Of a DNA stretch of 64,000 nucleotides, positions 56,628-64,000 are shown piece after piece. Every line of letters starts with the position of its first letter. Position 1 is the stretch's first letter. Both the position numbers and the translations under genes were made by a program. Below the pieces are notes generated by a model. That model did not search any database. It worked only from the letters and a program-made list of their open reading frames with translations, and was not told where the DNA came from. The stretch is from the NCBI GenBank assembly GCA_016716745.1, contig JADJVD010000005.1:124001-188000 (forward strand). The letters are read 5' to 3'. The DNA comes from Hyphomicrobiales bacterium (GTDB lineage: Bacteria; Pseudomonadota; Alphaproteobacteria; Rhizobiales; Beijerinckiaceae).

Positions 56628-57345
56628 TGCGTTCGATGGCGCCATCGCGCGACCGATGCCGGATTGCGTCGTCGCTGCGCTCCCCGCAATGACGGCGTGG
56701 CGGGCTGCAACCTTGCCGTCATTGCGAGCGAAGCGAAGCAATCCACTGACGACCGCAGCGCGGCGGCTGGATTGCTTCGTCGCTTCGCTCCTCGCAATGA
56801 CGGCGTGGCGGGCGGGCACATGCCGTCATTGCGAGCGGAGCGAAGCAATCCAGCGCGATGGCGTGAGTCTGGATTGCTTCGTCGCCTCGCTCCTCGCAAT
56901 GACGGCGTGGCGGGGTGCATCCTTGCCGTCATTGCGAGCGGAGCGAAGCAATCCAGTGCGGCGGCGCGAGTCTGGATTGCTTCGTCGCTTCGCTCCTCGC
57001 AATGACGGCGTGGCGGGGTGCATCCTTGCCGTCATTGCGAGCGGAGCGAAGCATTCCAGAGCGGTGCACGGAGGCTGGATTGCTTCGTCGCCTCGCTCCT
57101 CGCAATGACGGCGTGGCGGGCTGCATCCTTGCCGTCATTGCGAGCGAAGCGAAGCAATCCAGTTCGGCGACGCGAGGCTGGATTGCTTCGTCGCCTCGCT
57201 CCTCGCAATGACGGCGTGGCGGGCTGCATCCTTGCCGTCATTGCGAGCGGAGCGAAGCAATCCAGCGCGATGGCGTGAGTCTGGATTGCCTCGTCGCTTC
57301 GCTCCTCGCAATGACGACGTGGCGGGCTCCTCGCAATGACTTGTG
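56628..57345. repeat. Tandem array of about 103-bp inverted-repeat units
   Basis: Seven units, the first partial, begin near TGCCGTCATTGCGAGCG at 56714, 56821, 56924, 57027, 57130 and 57233 (periods 107, 103, 103, 103, 103). Each has a left arm GCGAGCG(A/G)AGCGAAGCAATCCA and a right arm TGGATTGCTTCGTCGC(T/C)TCGCTCCTCGC that can pair, with a variable loop of about 17-22 nt, then a constant ATGACGGCGTGGCGGG spacer. Units 2 and 6 have the same loop, showing duplication inside the array. It fills the 760-bp gap between the acetyltransferase and GIY-YIG genes; no other gene is supported there. Confidence 0.92.
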
Positions 57346-57348
57346 AGC

Positions 57349-57615
57349 CTACAGCGCGAGCGTCTCGTAGAGATCCTGCCACTGCGGGTTCATCGCCTCG
57401 ATCAGCGCCATTTTGCGCGCGCGGGATCCGGCCTTGATCTGCTTCTCGCGGGCGATGGCGTCGGTCATGGCCTCGTAGCGTTCATACCAGACGAGGGATT
57501 TGCAACCGTATCGGGCGGTGAAGCCAGGAACCAGGCCTTCGCGGTGCTCGTGGGCGCGCCGCGACAGATCGGACGTGACGCCGGTGTAAAGCGCGCCATT
57601 GCGACGGTTCGCCAT
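57349..57615 (-). CDS. GIY-YIG single-domain endonuclease
   Basis: An 88-residue (from ATG 57615) UPF0213/YhbQ-like GIY-YIG protein: MANRRNGALYTGVTSDLSRRAHEH, then LVWYERYEAMTDAIAREKQIK and the catalytic-region end. The GIY-YIG pair appears as a degenerate VYI (just upstream of this ATG, in AVYIM) and YTG. The true start may thus be upstream, where a GAAGGAGG site exists but no in-frame start codon. The catalytic Arg (DLSRR) and Glu (REKQIK) are present. The gene lies inside the repeat field, with the array on its 3' side and another repeat copy beyond its 5' side. Confidence 0.8.
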   Translation of the reverse strand: MANRRNGALYTGVTSDLSRRAHEHREGLVPGFTARYGCKSLVWYERYEAMTDAIAREKQIKAGSRARKMALIEAMNPQWQDLYETLAL

Positions 57616-57670
57616 GATGTAAACAGCCGGCTCCCTAACGGCGCCTCCTTCGACGATTGACGCATACTAC

Positions 57671-57760
57671 GTCATTGCGAGCGAAGCGAAGCAATCCAGT
57701 TCGGCGACGCGAGGCTGGATTGCTTCGTCGCTGCGCTCCTCGCAATGACGGCGTGGCGGC
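57671..57760. repeat. Single outlying copy of the 103-bp inverted-repeat unit
   Basis: GTCATTGCGAGCGAAGCGAAG...CTCCTCGCAATGACGGCG: one further unit separated from the array by the GIY-YIG gene. Its loop sequence (GTTCGGCGACGCGAGGC) equals that of array unit 5 (57130), so the two copies share a recent origin. It abuts the uvrB stop. Confidence 0.9.
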
Positions 57761-57769
57761 GTGGCGCTG

Positions 57770-60438
<2,669 letters not shown>

Positions 60439-60492
60439 GGCCCGCCCGGATCGAGAGTGGAGGGTGCGAATATGGGCGTAGGCTGCGCAAAG

Positions 60493-60516
60493 AAAAAGGG
60501 CCGGCGAAGCCGGCCC
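60493..60516 (-). terminator. Intrinsic terminator of the small membrane protein gene
   Basis: On the minus strand, GGGCCGGC-ttc-GCCGGCCC, a perfect 8-bp stem, followed by five T residues. It lies 28 bp after the stop of the 60544-60753 gene and before the uvrB start, so uvrB is expected to have its own promoter in the 54 bp between. Confidence 0.85.
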
Positions 60517-60543
60517 AAGTCGGGGGTCTCAACGAAGAAAGCG

Positions 60544-60753
60544 CTAGCTGCGGGCCGCAGCGACCGAGGCATGGGCGGTCGGGGCGGCGGTATTCGAGGC
60601 CGTCTGCGACTTCGAGCCCGCGAGGGCGGCGAAAGCCGTCGCCACCGCGAGGAAGCCGACCAGAGCGACCGACATCCGCAATTGGCGGCGCGCCAGGCCG
60701 GACATGTCCACGCGCCCGAATCCGGCGGCTCCCGAAATCGTCGTCCTGGTCAT
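60544..60753 (-). CDS. Small single-span membrane protein
   Basis: A 69-residue protein: a short N-terminal region (MTRTTISGAAGFGRVDMS), a basic patch ARRQLRMS, one hydrophobic helix (about 29-46; VALVGFLAVATAFAALAG) and an Ala/Thr/Ser-rich tail (SQTASNTAAPTAHASVAAA). Positive-inside topology suggests the tail is periplasmic, or that it is a secreted peptide with an uncleaved signal. It has its own terminator. Function unknown; real because of codon use and the flanking terminator. Confidence 0.6.
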   Translation of the reverse strand: MTRTTISGAAGFGRVDMSGLARRQLRMSVALVGFLAVATAFAALAGSKSQTASNTAAPTAHASVAAARS

Positions 60754-60955
60754 GTCCTTCGCTCCTGTCGCGCCGACCCGGCGTCGGCGTGGTTTCATTC
60801 TAGGTCTGCGGCGCCCGCGATGCGGTGCGTTCGCGCACAACCTCATCTGGAGGGACAACGCGACCCGGCGATGTCGGTTCCGCGGCGGAATTTCGATCTT
60901 CCGCGCAAGAGTGTGGCGATCACGCAGGGTTGAACCCGTAGCCGGCCGCGCCTAA

Positions 60956-62203
<1,248 letters not shown>

Positions 62204-62207
62204 GGCG

Positions 62208-64000
62208 CTACGCCCGGGCGTCGGCGCGCCGGCGCTCGAGCGTCTGCGAGCCGACGACGATCACGGCGGCGGCGAGGCCTAGGGCGTCCGACAGGGCGCC
62301 TGGCCAGACCAGCGCGACGCCGCCTACGCCCATGGCGAGGCGTTGCCACAGGCTCGCCGGGCCGACGAGATAGGCCGACAGGGCGGCCGCGATCAGCAGG
62401 ATGCCGCCGGTCGCGGTCACGAATGTCAGCGCGATCGTCGGCCAGTCGCCCATCATGAGCAGGGCTGGCTGATACACGAACATGAACGGCGTGATGAAGC
62501 CGGCCGCGCCGATGCGCATCGCCGAAAGCCCTGTCTTCCACAGGTCCGAGCGCGCCAGACTCGCGGAAGCGTAGACCGCCAGCGCCACCGGCGGCGTGAT
62601 CGCCGACAGGATGGCGAAATAGAAGGCGAACATGTGCGCGGCCGGCTTGTCGACGCCGAGCTTGACCAGCGCGGGCACCAGCAGCGACGTCATGATGATG
62701 TAGGCGGGCGTCGTCGGCATGCCCATGCCGAGCACGATCCCGGCCATCATCGTCACGATCAGCGCGAGCAGCAGCGCATTCTGGGCGAGGCCGAGCACGA
62801 CCTGCGTGAAGGTGATGCCAAGGCCCGTGAGCGTCACGACGCCGATGATGACGCCCGCCGTCGCGCAGGCGAGCGCCACCGCGATGGTGTTCTTCGCGCC
62901 GTCGACCAGCGCGCCGCCGAGGTTGCGCCACGTCACATAATGGCGCGTCGAACGGCGCAGCGCCGCGACGGGGAAGCAGAGCGCCGTTCCCGTCAACGCG
63001 GCGAGCGGGGCGGAATAGCCCAGATACATCACGGCCAGAATGCCGACGACCGGGATGAAGAGATGGCCGCGCTCGCGCAGCGTCGTCGACAGGCGCGGCA
63101 ACTCGGCGCGCGGCACGCCGTGCAGCCCGAGGCGCTTGGCCTCGAAATGCACGGCGGCGAAGCACGACACATAATAAAGGATCGCCGGAATGATCGCCCA
63201 GATGACGACCTGGCCGTAACCGACGCCGAGAAACTCCGCCATCACGAAGGCGGCGGCGCCCATGATCGGCGGCATGATCTGCCCGCCGGTCGAGGCCACC
63301 GCCTCGACGGCGGCCGCGAATTCCGGGCGGAAGCCGGTCTTCTTCATCAATGGAATGGTGATCGGCCCGTCGACCATCACGTTGGCTACGGCCGAGCCGG
63401 AGATGGTGCCGAACAGACTCGAGGACACGACCGACACCTTGCCGGGCCCGCCGGCGGTGTGGCCGGTCAGGCTCAGCGCGAAATCCATGAAAAGCTGGCC
63501 CGTGCCTGTGCGCTCCATGAACGAGCCGAACAGCACGAAGATCATCACATAGGTGGCGGAGACGGCCAGCGTCTGCCCGAAGATGCCTTCGGTCGACATG
63601 TAGAGCTGATCGAGCAGGCGCATCGGCTCGACGCGCGAGACGAACAGCGCATAGGCCAGAAAGACCATCGCGGTGACCGGCAGCGCCCAGCCGAGCACGC
63701 GCCGCGTCGCCTCGAACAGCACGACGACGAGCAGGCTCGCCATCGCCATGTCGGCCGTCGACAGATCGTCGATATAGATGATGCGGTTGACGAAGTAGTC
63801 GTAGTTCCACAGCACGTAGACAAGCGGAGCCGCCGCCAGCGCCAGCGCCGCGAGGTCGAACGCGCCGACGCCCGAGGCGCTTGCGCTTTCGCCGCGCATC
63901 GCCAGTTCGTCCTCCGTCAGAGAGGCGCGCCGATAGAACAGGAAGGTGATCGTCAGCGCGAAGAGCAGGTGGATCGAACGGAAGATGTAGTCGGCCGGAG
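62208..64000 (-). CDS. TRAP transporter fused permease (4TM-12TM, TAXI type), 5' end outside the window
   Basis: Fused small-plus-large TRAP permease. The visible 597 residues include the end of the 4TM part (YIFRSIHLLFALTITFLFY, then DLAALALAAAPLVYVLWNYDY) and the whole 12-helix DctM-like part with PGKVSVVSSSLFGTISGSAVANV, GFRPEFAAAVEAVASTGGQIMPP, GMGMPTTPAYIIMTSLLVP and LSAITPPVALAVYA. The frame is open to the right edge, so the start and possibly the TAXI-type binding-protein gene lie beyond. Such systems import dicarboxylates, glutamate or other organic anions using a Na+ or H+ gradient. It is convergent with the transaminase, 4 bp away. Confidence 0.92.
   Translation of the reverse strand, partial: PADYIFRSIHLLFALTITFLFYRRASLTEDELAMRGESASASGVGAFDLAALALAAAPLVYVLWNYDYFVNRIIYIDDLSTADMAMASLLVVVLFEATRRVLGWALPVTAMVFLAYALFVSRVEPMRLLDQLYMSTEGIFGQTLAVSATYVMIFVLFGSFMERTGTGQLFMDFALSLTGHTAGGPGKVSVVSSSLFGTISGSAVANVMVDGPITIPLMKKTGFRPEFAAAVEAVASTGGQIMPPIMGAAAFVMAEFLGVGYGQVVIWAIIPAILYYVSCFAAVHFEAKRLGLHGVPRAELPRLSTTLRERGHLFIPVVGILAVMYLGYSAPLAALTGTALCFPVAALRRSTRHYVTWRNLGGALVDGAKNTIAVALACATAGVIIGVVTLTGLGITFTQVVLGLAQNALLLALIVTMMAGIVLGMGMPTTPAYIIMTSLLVPALVKLGVDKPAAHMFAFYFAILSAITPPVALAVYASASLARSDLWKTGLSAMRIGAAGFITPFMFVYQPALLMMGDWPTIALTFVTATGGILLIAAALSAYLVGPASLWQRLAMGVGGVALVWPGALSDALGLAAAVIVVGSQTLERRRADARA

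Noticed and set aside
56628..57345. CRISPR-like regular repeats with variable segments
   Set aside because: The repeated part (about 85 bp) is far longer than a CRISPR repeat, the variable parts lie in the loop of an inverted repeat and are themselves related, two are identical, and there are no cas genes. It is a hairpin repeat array.
56640..57345. Several open frames on both strands translating to CERSEAIQ/SLRGAKRRSNP-like peptides
   Set aside because: They are translations of the repeat arms and have no independent start sites or codon bias; the pattern repeats with the unit period.

Overview
The window is very GC-rich, densely coded DNA from an alphaproteobacterium, most likely a Hyphomicrobiales (Rhizobiales) member. 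The clearest taxonomic signs are an intact SciP-type cell-cycle regulator (DUF1153 family) with a CtrA-like box upstream, the long Ala/Arg/Pro-rich N-terminus of UvrB, a PmtA-like phospholipid methyltransferase, and two palindromic repeat families of the kind common in Rhizobiales genomes. It looks chromosomal: it carries housekeeping genes (mnmA, prfC, uvrB, rlmJ, aspartate transaminase, tRNA-Met), and I see no phage, integrase or plasmid replication gene. The genus cannot be fixed from the sequence.

Layout. 1-4.4 kb: cut-off metallophosphoesterase, DMT exporter, a tail-anchored unknown, a YbaK-type deacylase and a thiolase. 4.46-8.7 kb: a ruined catabolic locus. Remnants of an acyl-CoA dehydrogenase, an acid-CoA ligase, a crotonase and at least two SDR dehydrogenases resemble the Rhodopseudomonas ali/bad alicyclic-acid pathway; they lie around an intact universal stress protein and an intact MarR regulator, and two copies of a 15-bp operator-like motif remain. 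8.7-15 kb: a complete dipeptide/oligopeptide ABC operon with Nudix and RidA genes. 15-21 kb: AraC regulator, VOC protein, second thiolase, and a hydroxyproline-type catabolic pair (epimerase plus DapA-like lyase) with a divergent GntR regulator and a perfect 12-bp palindrome. 21-24 kb: tRNA-Met, methyltransferase, mnmA, sciP. 24-28 kb: SDR and a NitT/TauT-type ABC importer. 28-33 kb: prfC, tautomerase, a HutG-thioesterase fusion, a VOC protein and a WYL regulator.

33.9-46 kb is a Wzx/Wzy-type exopolysaccharide locus: initiating sugar-phosphate transferase, GH10 glycosidase, Wzz/BY-kinase-like protein with a degenerate Walker A, polymerase/ligase, flippase, WecG/TagA transferase and three further glycosyltransferases. 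46-50 kb: glycerol kinase, aldehyde dehydrogenase, SDR. 50-56.6 kb: secreted RNase T2, rlmJ, cold-shock protein, GST, Tim44-like protein, phosphoribosyltransferase, a secreted protein with two HxTx motifs and a small acetyltransferase. 56.6-57.8 kb: an array of about 103-bp inverted-repeat units with a small GIY-YIG nuclease gene inside it. 57.8-64 kb: uvrB, a small membrane protein, aspartate transaminase and a fused TRAP permease cut by the right edge.

Caution: five otherwise well-conserved genes (ABC ATPase, glpK, rlmJ, phosphoribosyltransferase, uvrB) each carry one small indel. In every case correcting it restores a normal family length. This pattern fits uncorrected sequencing or assembly errors better than five independent gene losses. 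By contrast, the 4.5-8.7 kb remnants have lost whole domains and look truly decayed.
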